Source: Woeseia sp037968755 (GTDB taxonomy: Bacteria; Pseudomonadota; Gammaproteobacteria; Steroidobacterales; Woeseiaceae). From it: DNA of 64,000 nt. Location: the NCBI GenBank assembly GCA_037968755.1, contig JBBKWB010000110.1, positions 39,442 through 103,441 of the forward strand, written 5' to 3'. The notes beneath the pieces were generated by a model. The model was not told the DNA's origin. It saw nothing but the letters and a program-made list of their open reading frames with translations, and searched no databases. The translations under genes and the position numbers were made by a program. Below are positions 43,492 to 53,141 of the stretch, in pieces (the first letter of the stretch is position 1; each line of letters opens with the position of its first letter).

Positions 43492-44258
43492 TGGCCGCTA
43501 GTGCCAAGCCACGCTATCGCGCGCTCAAGGATGACATTATCGCGCGCATTGCTGCCGGTGAGCTGCGACCGCGCGATCGCGTTCCCTCCGAGCACGAGTT
43601 GGTTGATCGCTTCTCGGTGTCGCGGATGACAGCCAATCGTGCATTGCGTGAACTGCACGCTGAGGGTTACGTCAAGCGCGTGACCGGCGTTGGCACGTTC
43701 GTCGCGGACATGCGGGCAACCTCGAATGTCTTGGAAGTACGCAGTATTGCTGATGATATTGCGCATCGGGGCCGTCAGCACGCAGCACGGCTGGTGCGCT
43801 TGTCGAAGCAGCATGCGCGTGGAGAAGTCGCACGCGCTCTGCAGGTCGCGCCCGGCAGTGACGTATTTCACCTGTTGATCGTGCACACGGAAAACGATGT
43901 GCCCGTGCAATTGGAAGATCGCCACATCGTCGCCGAGTTCGCTGCCGATTGCCTGCAACAGGATTTTACGAAGATTACACCGAGCGCTTACCTGAGCGGC
44001 ATTGCGCCATTGCAGGAGGCGGAGCAAGTCGTACGTGCGACCTTGCCGAACGCCGCTACGCGCAAACACCTTGAGATGCAGGCAGGTGAGCCGTGCCTGG
44101 TTGTTATCCGCCGTACCTGGGCGCACGGCCGCCCGGTCAGTTTTGGTCGCCTCAGTCATCCCGGCTCGCGCTTCGAGCTGACCGGGCACTACGCGCCGCC
44201 CGGTACGCCACGCAGCACACCGCAGCAAAGTGTTGCCGGCGGCAGGCGCGGAAAATAA
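43491..44258 (+). CDS. hutC: Histidine utilisation repressor
   Basis: GntR-family transcription regulator, 255 residues. The winged helix is at about 8-75 (RYRALKDDIIARIAAGEL, SEHELVDRFSVSRMTANRALRELHAEGYVKRVTGVGTF) and a UTRA ligand domain follows (about 95-240), which binds urocanate in known HutC proteins. It lies in the operon it would repress. A tail of about 20 residues rich in Pro, Ser and Gly ends the protein. Expected target is the palindrome at 42095-42106. Confidence 0.95.
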   Translation: MAASAKPRYRALKDDIIARIAAGELRPRDRVPSEHELVDRFSVSRMTANRALRELHAEGYVKRVTGVGTFVADMRATSNVLEVRSIADDIAHRGRQHAARLVRLSKQHARGEVARALQVAPGSDVFHLLIVHTENDVPVQLEDRHIVAEFAADCLQQDFTKITPSAYLSGIAPLQEAEQVVRATLPNAATRKHLEMQAGEPCLVVIRRTWAHGRPVSFGRLSHPGSRFELTGHYAPPGTPRSTPQQSVAGGRRGK

Positions 44259-44400
44259 AGCGAAAGTCAGACAAGGGCTGCGCGTGCGGTAAGGCTATGA
44301 CCCGGCAACGAACGAGCGCGGCATACGAAATAACAGACATGGGAGCGCTGGCGACAGAAAAGCTCGCCTTCGCACTAACACACGAAAGACGGACTGAATC

Positions 44401-46062
44401 ATGAGCAACGAACGTACTATCAAAGCGCCAACCGGCACATCACTGCAGGCGCGTAGCTGGCAGACCGAAGCCCCGCTGCGCATGCTGATGAATAACCTCG
44501 ACCCAATGGTTGCTGAGCGACCGCAAGACCTCGTCGTATACGGCGGTATTGGTAAGGCGGCGCGCAACTGGGAATGCTTCGACAGCATCGTGCAATCGTT
44601 GCGCGATCTGCACGATGACGAAACCTTGCTGATCCAGTCAGGCAAACCGGTTGGGGTCTTCCGCACCCACGTCGATGCGCCGCGCGTTTTGATTGCCAAT
44701 TCCAATCTCGTCCCAGCCTGGGCTAACTGGGAGCATTTTCGTGAGCTCGATCGCAAGGGCCTGATGATGTACGGCCAGATGACCGCGGGTTCCTGGATTT
44801 ACATTGGCAGCCAGGGAATCGTGCAGGGCACGTATGAAACGTTTGTAGAAATGGGTCGCCAGCATTTCGCCGGCAACCTGGCAGGCAAGTGGATTCTGCC
44901 CGCGGGTCTCGGCGGCATGGGCGGCGCGCAGCCACTTGCGGCGACGATGGCGGGCGCATCGATGCTCGCGATCGAGTGCCAATCCGATCGCATCGATATG
45001 CGCTTGAAAACCGGCTATCTGGATGAGCGCGCCGAAACGCTCGACGAGGCGATGGCCATCATCGAGCGTTCGGTTGCCGCGAAAAAAGCGGTGTCTGTAG
45101 GGCTGCTTGGAAACGCCGCGGAAATCCTGCCGGAAATGCTGAAGCGTGGCATCCGACCGGATGCCGTTACCGACCAGACCTCGGCACACGATCCCGCGAA
45201 TGGCTACTTGCCGGCCGGTTGGACCGTCGAGCAATGGCTTGCCACGCGCGAGAGCGATCCTGATCTCGTTGTGCGTGAAGCGTCCGCTTCGATGGTGACC
45301 CATGTGAAAGCCATGCTCGAATTCAATGAGCTGGGTATTCCGGTATTCGATTACGGCAACAACATTCGCCAGGTTGCCTACGACGAGGGCGTTCTGAACG
45401 CGTTCGATTTCCCCGGATTCGTGCCGGCTTACGTACGGCCGCTGTTTTGTCGCGGTATCGGACCGTTTCGCTGGGTGGCGTTGTCCGGCGATCCGGAAGA
45501 CATCTACAAGACCGATGCCAAAGTGAAAGAACTGATTCCGGATGACCCGCACCTGCACAACTGGCTGGATGCCGCGCGCGAACGCATACAGTTCCAGGGC
45601 TTACCCGCGCGCATTTGCTGGGTGGGTCTCGGTCAACGTGATCGTCTTGGACTCGCATTCAACGAGATGGTCAGGACTGGCGAGTTGAAAGCGCCGGTCG
45701 TCATCGGTCGCGATCATCTCGACAGCGGTTCTGTCGCCAGTCCAAACAGAGAAACCGAAAGCATGAAGGATGGCAGCGACGCGGTGTCTGACTGGCCGCT
45801 GTTGAACGCATTGCTCAGTACGGCCAGCGGCGCAACCTGGGTTTCACTGCATCACGGCGGCGGCGTCGGCATGGGTTATTCACAGCATGCCGGGCTGGTC
45901 ATTGTCTGCGACGGAACTGAAGCAGCGGATCGTCGCATCGCGCGCGTATTGTGGAACGACCCGGCCAGCGGTGTCATGCGGCATGCCGACGCGGGTTACG
46001 AAGAAGCAATCGACTGTGCCCGCGAACACAAACTTAATCTGCCCATGCTGGGAGACCTGTAA
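44401..46062 (+). CDS. hutU: Urocanate hydratase (urocanase)
   Basis: Second step of histidine degradation: NAD-dependent hydration of urocanate to imidazolone propionate. At 553 residues the length is typical. Diagnostic stretches are the N-terminal LRMLMNNLDPMVAERPQDLVVYGGIGKAARNW, the NAD-binding GLGGMGGAQPLAATMAGA, and the C-terminal ICWVGLGQRDRLGLAFNEMV with SLHHGGGVGMGYSQHAG. The gene begins 142 bases after hutC, so a second promoter is possible although I see no operator copy there. Its final base overlaps the hutH start. Confidence 0.97.
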   Translation: MSNERTIKAPTGTSLQARSWQTEAPLRMLMNNLDPMVAERPQDLVVYGGIGKAARNWECFDSIVQSLRDLHDDETLLIQSGKPVGVFRTHVDAPRVLIANSNLVPAWANWEHFRELDRKGLMMYGQMTAGSWIYIGSQGIVQGTYETFVEMGRQHFAGNLAGKWILPAGLGGMGGAQPLAATMAGASMLAIECQSDRIDMRLKTGYLDERAETLDEAMAIIERSVAAKKAVSVGLLGNAAEILPEMLKRGIRPDAVTDQTSAHDPANGYLPAGWTVEQWLATRESDPDLVVREASASMVTHVKAMLEFNELGIPVFDYGNNIRQVAYDEGVLNAFDFPGFVPAYVRPLFCRGIGPFRWVALSGDPEDIYKTDAKVKELIPDDPHLHNWLDAARERIQFQGLPARICWVGLGQRDRLGLAFNEMVRTGELKAPVVIGRDHLDSGSVASPNRETESMKDGSDAVSDWPLLNALLSTASGATWVSLHHGGGVGMGYSQHAGLVIVCDGTEAADRRIARVLWNDPASGVMRHADAGYEEAIDCAREHKLNLPMLGDL

Positions 46063-47591
46063 TGAACCTGCATTTGGATGCACAGCCTGTCACTCTCGGC
46101 GAATTGCGTGCGATCTGGGCTGAACCGGCTCGCGTAACACTCGGCGACAATGTGCGCTGTGCGATCAGCGAATCGGCAGCACAGATCCAGAAAGTATTGG
46201 CTGGCGGCAAGTCGGTTTACGGCATCAACACGGGCTTTGGCCAGCTCGCGCAGGTGCGCATCAACAACAACGATCTCGCGAAATTGCAAGAGAATCTCGT
46301 GCGCTCGCACGCCGTGGGCGTGGGCCCGTTGTTACCGGACGCGACAGTGCGCCTGATCATGGTGATGAAAGTCGTCGCGCTGGCGCAGGGCTACTCCGGA
46401 GTGCGAACCGAGCTGGTCGACGCGCTGTGTTCGCTGATCAACAACGAAATCTATCCGTCTATTCCCGTAAAAGGCTCGGTAGGCGCATCCGGCGATCTCG
46501 CGCCGCTTGCGCACATGGCCGGTGCGCTGCTTGGTATCGGCGAAGTCAGCGTCGATGGCCAGGTGATGGCGGCAGAGGCGGCGCTGGAGTCGGCTGGACT
46601 GCAGCCCATTGTGCTGGCGCCGAAAGAAGGTCTGGCGCTGCTGAACGGTACCCAGGTATCGACAGCGCTCACACTGGCCGCGCTGTTTCGCGCTGAACAC
46701 ATTCTCGCTGCTGCGATTACGGCCGGCGCAATGTCGGCCGATGCGGTGCAGGGTAGCGACACGCCATTCGATGCGCGCATACAGGAAGTGCGTGGCCAAC
46801 CGGGACAGATTGCGGTAGCGAGCGTATTGCGCGAGCTTATGAAAGGCAGCGAAATTCGCGCCTCGCATATCGAATGCAATCGTGTGCAGGATCCGTATTC
46901 CATTCGCTGCCAGCCACAGGTAATCGGCGCTTGCATTGATGTCATGCGCCACGTTGCGCTCGTCTTGCAAACCGAGGCCAATGCGGTCAGCGACAATCCG
47001 CTGGTTTTCGCGGCCTCGGGTGAAATCCTTTCGGGTGGCAACTTTCACGCAGAGCCTGTCGCGATGGCGGCTGACTACCTCGCGCTAGCCATTGCGGAAA
47101 TGGGCGCGCTCGCCGAACGACGTATTGCGTTGTTGATCGATGCGCACCAGAGCGGGCTGCCCGCGTTCCTGGTGAAAGACGGCGGCTTGAACTCCGGCTT
47201 CATGATGGCGCAGGTGACGGCTGCTGCTCTGGCATCGGAAAACAAGTCACTCGCGCATCCTGCCAGCGTGGATAGCCTGCCGACTTCGGCCAACCAGGAA
47301 GATCACGTCAGCATGGCGACCTTCGCGGGCAATCGCCTGCATGGCATGCTCGATAACGTTGGCTACATCGTGGCAATTGAAGTACTCGCTGCAGCACAAG
47401 GGATTGAGTTTCATCACCCGCGCAAGAGTTCGCAAACGATCGAGACGATCATCGAGCAGGTGCGTTTGTTCTCGCCGGCGTACGAAACCGATCGCTCACT
47501 CTCTGCAGAAATCGAACAACTCGCCGAGTTGATTGATGGCGGTTCTTTCTGCGAGCACTGTCGTACGGTATTGCCCAGTTTCCCGGCATGA
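46062..47591 (+). CDS. hutH: Histidine ammonia-lyase
   Basis: First step: removes ammonia from histidine to give urocanate. The 509-residue protein contains the ASG triad in GSVGASGDLAPLAHMAG (residues about 143-145) that cyclises to the MIO electrophile. Other blocks: YGINTGFGQLA (active Tyr), GTQVSTALTLAALF, and DNPLVF with SGGNFHAEP. C-terminal YETDRSLSAEIEQLAELI is normal. It starts on the last base of the hutU stop and its end overlaps the hutG start, showing strong coupling. Confidence 0.97.
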   Translation: MNLHLDAQPVTLGELRAIWAEPARVTLGDNVRCAISESAAQIQKVLAGGKSVYGINTGFGQLAQVRINNNDLAKLQENLVRSHAVGVGPLLPDATVRLIMVMKVVALAQGYSGVRTELVDALCSLINNEIYPSIPVKGSVGASGDLAPLAHMAGALLGIGEVSVDGQVMAAEAALESAGLQPIVLAPKEGLALLNGTQVSTALTLAALFRAEHILAAAITAGAMSADAVQGSDTPFDARIQEVRGQPGQIAVASVLRELMKGSEIRASHIECNRVQDPYSIRCQPQVIGACIDVMRHVALVLQTEANAVSDNPLVFAASGEILSGGNFHAEPVAMAADYLALAIAEMGALAERRIALLIDAHQSGLPAFLVKDGGLNSGFMMAQVTAAALASENKSLAHPASVDSLPTSANQEDHVSMATFAGNRLHGMLDNVGYIVAIEVLAAAQGIEFHHPRKSSQTIETIIEQVRLFSPAYETDRSLSAEIEQLAELIDGGSFCEHCRTVLPSFPA

Positions 47592-48388
47592 GCGAGGCCG
47601 GTTACACATTGCATCTCGGCACGACGCCACTGCTCGTCAGTATTCCGCATGATGGTCGCGTCGTACCTGCCGACATCGAGCTGCGCATGACGCCTGCGGG
47701 CAAAGCTCTGGCCGATACCGACTGGCATGTTGCACAGCTCTACAGCTTCGCAGCTGGGATAGGCGCCAGCGTGATTACGGCAGGCTTCTCGCGTTACGTC
47801 GTCGACCTGAACCGACCGGCTGAAGACAGTGCTTTGTATTCAGGCCAGGTATCCACGGGGCTTTGTCCCGCAAAAACCTTTGCAGGCGAGGCGATATACC
47901 AGAATGACGCGAGTGTGTCGGCGGAGGAACGCGGGTTGCGTATCGAGCGCTACTGGCGGCCGTATCACGATCGTATCAGCGATACCCTGACCTTATTAAA
48001 AGAAGCGCATGGCTACGCCTTGTTGTGGGACGCGCATTCGATCATCAGCGAAGTGCCGTCATTGTTTGAGGGCGAACTGCCAGTCCTGAACATCGGTACA
48101 TTCCAGGGCCAAAGTTGCAGCAGCGAAATTGAACAGGACCTGGTAGCCGTTGCGAGTCGTTCGCCGTATTCCTCTGTTTGTAACGGGCGCTTTACTGGTG
48201 GGTACATTACCCGGCACTACGGCCAGCCGGCGGAACAGGTGCACGCGGTACAGCTCGAGCTCGCCCAGCGCAGTTACATGGACGAAAAGACTTTGCGCTA
48301 TGATGCCAGGCGTAGTGCCGCGCTTGTTGAAACCTTGCGCGAGCTGCTGCTGAAATTCATGCAAAGCGGACAATCGAGTTACGGTTGA
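47588..48388 (+). CDS. hutG: N-formylglutamate deformylase
   Basis: Hydrolyses N-formyl-L-glutamate to glutamate and formate, finishing the HutF branch. The 266-residue protein shows LLVSIPHDGRVVP, YVVDLNRPAEDSALYSGQ, ALLWDAHSI and the late NGRFTGGYITRHYG motif, all typical of the FGase family (zinc hydrolase). Overlaps hutH by 4 bases (ATGA). Last gene of the hut operon; the next gene follows after 28 bases but belongs to another function. Confidence 0.95.
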   Translation: MSEAGYTLHLGTTPLLVSIPHDGRVVPADIELRMTPAGKALADTDWHVAQLYSFAAGIGASVITAGFSRYVVDLNRPAEDSALYSGQVSTGLCPAKTFAGEAIYQNDASVSAEERGLRIERYWRPYHDRISDTLTLLKEAHGYALLWDAHSIISEVPSLFEGELPVLNIGTFQGQSCSSEIEQDLVAVASRSPYSSVCNGRFTGGYITRHYGQPAEQVHAVQLELAQRSYMDEKTLRYDARRSAALVETLRELLLKFMQSGQSSYG

Positions 48389-48416
48389 AAGCGTTAACCG
48401 GGGTTGCGGAGGAATC

Positions 48417-49733
48417 ATGAGCGACAGGAAAGGCATTCACGAGTTATATGCTGCCGATGCGGCAGAAGCAGATCGCTTGTTGTGGAATCGCAGAACGGAG
48501 TCTGTATCTCGGCGTGGCTTTCTGCGCGGTAGCGGGCTGGCGGCCATGACGGCTGCAGTCGGCGCGTCCATTCCGTTCGCCGAGTACATGCCGGGTGGCC
48601 TGATACCTGCTGCATTAGCTCAAAGCGACGAGCCGTTTGTCCTGCCGGGCAAAGATGGCCTGACCGTGTTGAATGACCGCCCCATCAATGCGGAAACGCC
48701 TGCGCATATGCTCAATGATGACATTACTCCAGCCAGCCGCCTGTTCGTGCGCAACAACGGTGTGCCGCCTGCAATCGAAAACAGCGTTGCTGATGACTGG
48801 GTCTTCGAGATCGGCGGCGAATCGTGTGGCACGCCAATGCAGATGACCGTCGGCGAACTGAAGAGTCGATTCCGCCAGCACACCCTGCAATTGCAGATCG
48901 AGTGCGGTGGCAACGGTCGTTCGGAATTCAATCCACCGGCACGCGGCAACCAGTGGAGTACCGGTGCTGTCGGTTGTCCTGAATGGACCGGGGTGCGCCT
49001 GAAAGACGTGTTGCAGCACGTCGGCGTAAAAGACGACGCAGTGTACGTGGCCTATGAAGGTGCCGATGCACATCTGTCCGGCGATCCCGCCAAGCAACCG
49101 ATATCCCGCGGTGTGCCATTGCACAAGGCTATGGAGAATGAATCGCTGCTGGTCTGGGCCATGAATGGCGAGCCGCTACCGTTGTTGCACGGCTATCCTT
49201 TGCGCATGATTTGCGCCGGCTGGCCCGCATCGGTTAGCGGCAAGTGGCTTAACAAGCTTTTGATTCGTGACCAGGTACACGACGGTGAGAAAATGACCGG
49301 TCAGTCGTACCGCGTACCCTGCAAACCGGTTGCGCCCGGCACGGAAGTTGCGGATGAGGACATGTGCATTATTGAATCGATGCCCGTGAAGTCGCTGATC
49401 ACCATGCCGAAGTCCGGTCTTACGCACGCCCAGTCGGAAGCGCTCGCCATTCGTGGCCACGCCTGGGCAGGCGACGATGCGATACGCGCTGTGCACACTT
49501 CGATTGACTTTGGCGCGAGCTGGCAACGCGCTAAATTGAAAAAAGCCGCTAATCGGCTGGCCTGGCAACACTTCGATGCGAGCATCCGCTTTCCCGAGGA
49601 CGGCTATTTTGAAGTCTGGGCTCGCGCTGAAGATGCTAAAGGCCGCTTGCAGCCCATGGTTTTGCCCGGCTGGAATCCGCGCGGTTATCTCAACAACGCG
49701 TGCCATCGGATAGCGGTGAAGGTGACGGCATGA
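48417..49733 (+). CDS. Tat-exported molybdopterin sulfite dehydrogenase, SorA-like
   Basis: Sulfite oxidase family catalytic subunit, probably oxidising sulfite to sulfate in the periplasm. The 438-residue protein has a twin-arginine signal (SRRGFLRGSGLAA at about residues 29-41, with a long hydrophobic part to about 68). The molybdenum-cysteine motif LQLQIECGGNGRSEF lies near residue 155-170 and is followed by the molybdopterin-binding TGAVGCPEWTGVRLKDVL and HGYPLRMICAGWPASVSGKW. A C-terminal dimerisation domain (HAWAGDDAIRAVHTSIDFGASW) is normal. The ATG has GGAGG upstream. Its stop overlaps the cytochrome gene (ATGA), matching SorAB. Confidence 0.9.
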   Translation: MSDRKGIHELYAADAAEADRLLWNRRTESVSRRGFLRGSGLAAMTAAVGASIPFAEYMPGGLIPAALAQSDEPFVLPGKDGLTVLNDRPINAETPAHMLNDDITPASRLFVRNNGVPPAIENSVADDWVFEIGGESCGTPMQMTVGELKSRFRQHTLQLQIECGGNGRSEFNPPARGNQWSTGAVGCPEWTGVRLKDVLQHVGVKDDAVYVAYEGADAHLSGDPAKQPISRGVPLHKAMENESLLVWAMNGEPLPLLHGYPLRMICAGWPASVSGKWLNKLLIRDQVHDGEKMTGQSYRVPCKPVAPGTEVADEDMCIIESMPVKSLITMPKSGLTHAQSEALAIRGHAWAGDDAIRAVHTSIDFGASWQRAKLKKAANRLAWQHFDASIRFPEDGYFEVWARAEDAKGRLQPMVLPGWNPRGYLNNACHRIAVKVTA

Positions 49734-50083
49734 TTCGTCGAGCGTGGCTGTTGGCGTTAGTTCTTTGCAGCGCCACCGTTGCTGCGGAAGATATTGATGA
49801 GCAGTCCGGGCTCATCAAGGCAGACGGTTGGGAGCTCGTGCGCATTCATTGTGGCGGCTGTCATTCGCACAAGCTCGTAACCGGGCAACGTGCGGACCGG
49901 CAAACCTGGCTCGCCATCATTCGCTGGATGCAGGCTACGCAGAATTTGTGGCAATTCGATCCGGCAACCGAGAACAGCATCCTCGATTACCTTGCGAACA
50001 ATTATCCGCCGCAGGCTGATCGTCGGCGTCCACCTATACCGCCACAACTCATGCCGCCGAAAGAATCCTCAGGCAGTCGCTAG
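49730..50083 (+). CDS. Cytochrome c partner of the sulfite dehydrogenase (SorB-like)
   Basis: A 117-residue periplasmic protein with a signal peptide (about 1-19, ending VAAE) and one haem-c motif, CGGCH near residues 41-45. A distal Met ligand may be in WMQATQNLW, and a Pro-rich tail follows. Size and place right after the SorA-like gene, with a 4-base overlap, fit the electron-accepting SorB subunit, which passes electrons from the molybdenum centre to cytochrome c. ATG at 49730 is chosen; the longer frame from 49700 lies inside SorA. Confidence 0.86.
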   Translation: MIRRAWLLALVLCSATVAAEDIDEQSGLIKADGWELVRIHCGGCHSHKLVTGQRADRQTWLAIIRWMQATQNLWQFDPATENSILDYLANNYPPQADRRRPPIPPQLMPPKESSGSR

Positions 50084-50119
50084 CTTGCGGAACTCGCAAA
50101 ATTCTCGAAGGAGAACATC

Positions 50120-50668
50120 ATGATCAATCGAATTTCACGCATTACAGCATTGCTGCTCTTGTGCAGTTTCTTCTCGCCGCCTGTCGTTGCGGCGACTGCC
50201 GCCGAGATCGATGCCGACGTCAGCGCAGCGGTGAGTCGATTCAATGAAGAAATAAGCGGCGCCGACGTATTCCTTGAAAACGCTGCGGGTTACCTCGTGT
50301 TTCCGCGCGTTATTAAAGTGGGTATCGGCATCGGTGGCGAAACCGGGGAGGGCGCGTTGCGCGTAGCTGGCAAGACCGTCAGTTACTATCGGACGTCGGC
50401 CGGGTCATTCGGCCTGCAACTTGGTGCACAGGCGAAATCGGTTGTGATTGCGTTCATGACTCCCGAGTCCCTGCGAAAGTTTCGTGAAAGCTCCGGCTGG
50501 AAAGTCGGCGTCGATGGTTCTGTCGCATTGATCGATCTTGGCGCGGGCAAGACTATTGACTCGCAGAACGTCAAAGATCCGGTCGTTGGCTTTGTATTTG
50601 GTTCCAAGGGCCTGATGTACAACCTGACTCTCGAGGGTTCGAAAATCAGCAAGCTCGACAAGAGCTGA
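50120..50668 (+). CDS. SYLF-domain lipid-binding protein (YSC84-like)
   Basis: A 182-residue protein with a signal peptide (about 1-24) and the SYLF/Ysc84 domain: ADVFLENAAGYLVFPRVIKVGIGIGGETGEGALRV, SYYRTSAGSFGLQLGAQAKSVVIAFM, then SGWKVGVDGSVALID and FVFGSKGLMYNLTLEGSKISKL. In eukaryotes this fold binds phosphoinositides; in bacteria it is an exported protein of unclear role. AAGGAG precedes the ATG. The next gene is 34 bases on. Confidence 0.9.
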   Translation: MINRISRITALLLLCSFFSPPVVAATAAEIDADVSAAVSRFNEEISGADVFLENAAGYLVFPRVIKVGIGIGGETGEGALRVAGKTVSYYRTSAGSFGLQLGAQAKSVVIAFMTPESLRKFRESSGWKVGVDGSVALIDLGAGKTIDSQNVKDPVVGFVFGSKGLMYNLTLEGSKISKLDKS

Positions 50669-50702
50669 GCGCGGACTTTGCTGCGCAATCGCAGGTAGCG
50701 GT

Positions 50703-51209
50703 ATGGCTCGCGATAGTAAGAAAGCGAAAAAACCCAAAAAGAAAAAAGAACCGTTTGTCGCGCGCATGAAACGACGCGGTCGTGAGACGTACGGTCTTGG
50801 CCAAACGCTCGTGCATGAACCGCGCGCCTTCCCGGCGGCGTGTGGCGGCATCATGAAGCGTTCGTTTCGCGGTGTCTGGGAAGCTCGTGGCGGCGGTTTT
50901 TATGCCTGCGGTTTCGTGCTGACGTTCATTTGGCTGGAAATACAAACCGTCATCAGCGAAGTGTCCGGCGCGAATAGTGTAGGTTCATTCTTCAGCGAAC
51001 AACTGCTCGAATTCGTATTCCGCTTTTCGCTGCAATCAATTGGCAATACCGTCAAGGCATTGATCTGGCCGGTCTGGGTCATTGAGCAGTTCGAGTTATG
51101 GGGCGTAGCCGGATTGGGAGTCGCGTATTTATTGTTCGCCTGGTTTATCAAAGAGCCACTTTCACAATGGCTTTTTGCCGACGTCGATTCCGATCAGGGC
51201 GAGCCTTGA
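50703..51209 (+). CDS. Membrane protein with a lysine-rich N terminus
   Basis: A 168-residue protein that I do not recognise. The first 15 residues hold ten lysines or arginines (MARDSKKAKKPKKKK), a further basic stretch RMKRRGRETY follows, then at least three hydrophobic helices (GFYACGFVLTFIWLEI; TVKALIWPVWVIEQF; LGVAYLLFAWFI). The basic tail should stay in the cytoplasm and may touch phospholipid or nucleic acid. Follows the SYLF gene in the same direction, possibly one transcript. No function is claimed. Confidence 0.75.
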   Translation: MARDSKKAKKPKKKKEPFVARMKRRGRETYGLGQTLVHEPRAFPAACGGIMKRSFRGVWEARGGGFYACGFVLTFIWLEIQTVISEVSGANSVGSFFSEQLLEFVFRFSLQSIGNTVKALIWPVWVIEQFELWGVAGLGVAYLLFAWFIKEPLSQWLFADVDSDQGEP

Positions 51210-51261
51210 GGCAGTCTCGGTGGCTTACAGTCAGGTGAAAACAAGCTGACTTTGGTCGCGA

Positions 51262-52785
51262 TTAGCGCGCATCGGCCGCAAGTCGTTGCCGCCAGTTGGC
51301 AACGTCGGCGTCCACCTGGGTGATGCTGGTACGAATTGCCAGCAGCGCCGCATTGCGCGCAAGCCGCACGCTGCCGTCGTTGATAGTGACACCCAAACCA
51401 GCGAACACCGTGTAAGGGTCGGGGAAACCGACAGCATCGGCGTAGCGACGGTACAGTGGCATAAAGACGTTGCGATCGCTTAACTCATCGAGGCGGGCAA
51501 AAAATTCGGGGCCGGTCCAGTTGTGGCTGGACGGCAAACAACAAGCATGGAATTGTCGCAGGACCGTGTCCAGGGTTTGGCTACCGCCGCTTTGCTTACG
51601 CAGTTCGACGTCGGCCATCAACGCCAAAGCAGCGCCACTCCAATAGATCTTCATCAGCGCCTGACGGCGGCCACCGAGCGCGGCGTCGTTTGGCGATAGC
51701 TCTGGACGCGACAGGCGACCACGTTCGTATCCCTCGTACAGTTTCTGCCAGGTACGTTGTTCGTCATAAGCGCCGGAGCGCGCGAGTAACACGTTCTGGT
51801 AGTACATCGCGAAGCCTTCCGAAATCCAGCGGTGCTTGCGATCGACGAAGGGCAACATCAGGTGACTGAACTCATGGGTTGCTGTCCAGTCGTCAAGGAA
51901 AGCCGAAAGCGGCTGATCCTGGTTTACAAACAGTTCGACCGCTTCGCCGCCATCGCGCAGCACTCTGCCGAACGGCACCGCGCTGTTGCCGCGACGCGAA
52001 CCGTCCGCGATGGGTATCACCACGACGAGCGGGGACGGGTTGGGAAACAAGCCGTAAGCAAGGCTGACATCCGTTGCGGCAGCTTCAACCCAGCGCAGCA
52101 GCTCGCTGTTGTCCATCGGTGTCTGGCTCTGCATCAGGCTGACTCGCAAGGTTGCGCCGGGAACAGTCACTTCGTGATTTTCGAAGCGACCGAATGCGGC
52201 AGGTGCGTTGCCACTTTCCGGTGACTTGTAAATGCGATAGCGCTTGCCGCTGTTGTCGAGTGCGTGCCAGGGAACGGCAACTGCGATATTCGGCGGCAAA
52301 TCGAACGTAACGGCCACGCCCGATGTGTCGGTAATCTCCGGCCGCCACAACCAGAGTGATGGCGAGACTACGATGTTGTCAGGGCTCAGGCCCGCGTTGT
52401 GTCGCTGGTCTCGGGCCGCGGCAGTAAGATCGACGCTGTAGTTCATGCATTGGATGCCGCCTGATGGCACGATCATGCGTCGATTGCGCAGGCGAATGCG
52501 CGCGTTCTCATCGCAGTTCTGGAAATCGAGGAGGTAATCAGCGGCGCTGCGTGAGCGTGCGCTTACGCTCCGCACCGCTGTGGCGAAACGCGCTTCAACG
52601 TGCATGACCTGGAGGGTTTCATCGACCGACACCGTGTACTGGTGCACTACCGTTTCGCTGGCGGTCGCAATGCTGCCGAACAGCAGCCCGCTGCACAGCA
52701 ATGCGCATGCAAGTTTCGCAAGAAACGTGGCACAGGTCGTGCGCGTGGCAGTAGTCGGGTCGGTCAATTTGGCACCGGTATCCAT
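51262..52785 (-). CDS. Exported HExxH metallopeptidase-like protein
   Basis: A 507-residue protein with a signal or anchor helix (about residues 20-45, LACALLCSGLLFGSIATA). The motif HEFSHLMLPF (HExxH), followed after about 17 residues by ISEGFAMYYQ (Glu as third ligand), is the zinc site of the M1/M61 gluzincin clan. The N-terminal half has beta strands of the type found before that catalytic domain. A tail with Ala and Arg follows. Substrate and partners unknown. The start is ambiguous (ATG at 52783-52785 chosen; the frame is open to 52842). Confidence 0.7.
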   Translation of the reverse strand: MDTGAKLTDPTTATRTTCATFLAKLACALLCSGLLFGSIATASETVVHQYTVSVDETLQVMHVEARFATAVRSVSARSRSAADYLLDFQNCDENARIRLRNRRMIVPSGGIQCMNYSVDLTAAARDQRHNAGLSPDNIVVSPSLWLWRPEITDTSGVAVTFDLPPNIAVAVPWHALDNSGKRYRIYKSPESGNAPAAFGRFENHEVTVPGATLRVSLMQSQTPMDNSELLRWVEAAATDVSLAYGLFPNPSPLVVVIPIADGSRRGNSAVPFGRVLRDGGEAVELFVNQDQPLSAFLDDWTATHEFSHLMLPFVDRKHRWISEGFAMYYQNVLLARSGAYDEQRTWQKLYEGYERGRLSRPELSPNDAALGGRRQALMKIYWSGAALALMADVELRKQSGGSQTLDTVLRQFHACCLPSSHNWTGPEFFARLDELSDRNVFMPLYRRYADAVGFPDPYTVFAGLGVTINDGSVRLARNAALLAIRTSITQVDADVANWRQRLAADAR

Positions 52786-53141
52786 GAGCAGGGTTGTAGC
52801 GCGGTCAGTTATTACGACCGTCCGGCCCGCTGGCAGTTGCAATCAGTACAAGTCCGGATAGACAGTATGCCAACATTCACAAATGATGCCGGTCGTGACA
52901 TTGCTGCTTTGTGATCGTGATCACAAAGCGCCGGGCTGGCATGAGATGCGGCTCGCATAGCCGCGTTTTGCTCCCGTTCAGCTTTGCTGCGGCAGAATAT
53001 AGGGATGCCGCAGCTGCACCTCGGAATGAGATACATTCGCATCTTCTTCCAAGTGTGCGCCGGTGCGGCCAAATGCATTAAGATATGCCTCCGGTCGAGT
53101 CTCGGCCGGCGATTCCGACGCGGGAAAGAGGAGTTAGACCT
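52786..53141. other. Divergent intergenic region (356 bases)
   Basis: Separates the minus-strand HExxH gene from the plus-strand HiPIP gene. It holds the CRP-type palindrome at 52907-52928, and the GC-poor part near 53020-53080 (with runs such as GATACATTCGCATCTTC) may hold the HiPIP promoter. No gene of its own. Confidence 0.5.
52907..52928. promoter_or_regulatory. CRP/Vfr-type palindrome
   Basis: Arms CTTTGTGATC and GATCACAAAG are perfect inverted repeats separated by GT. The core TGTGA-N6-TCACA equals the CRP consensus. It lies 122 bases before the HExxH gene start and 214 before the HiPIP start, so either or both may be cAMP-responsive, or it may bind a related CRP/FNR-family protein. 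Confidence 0.78.

Noticed and set aside
44638..45558. 306-codon minus-strand open frame
   Set aside because: Antisense to urocanase, whose motifs are clear; the antisense translation shows no family pattern.
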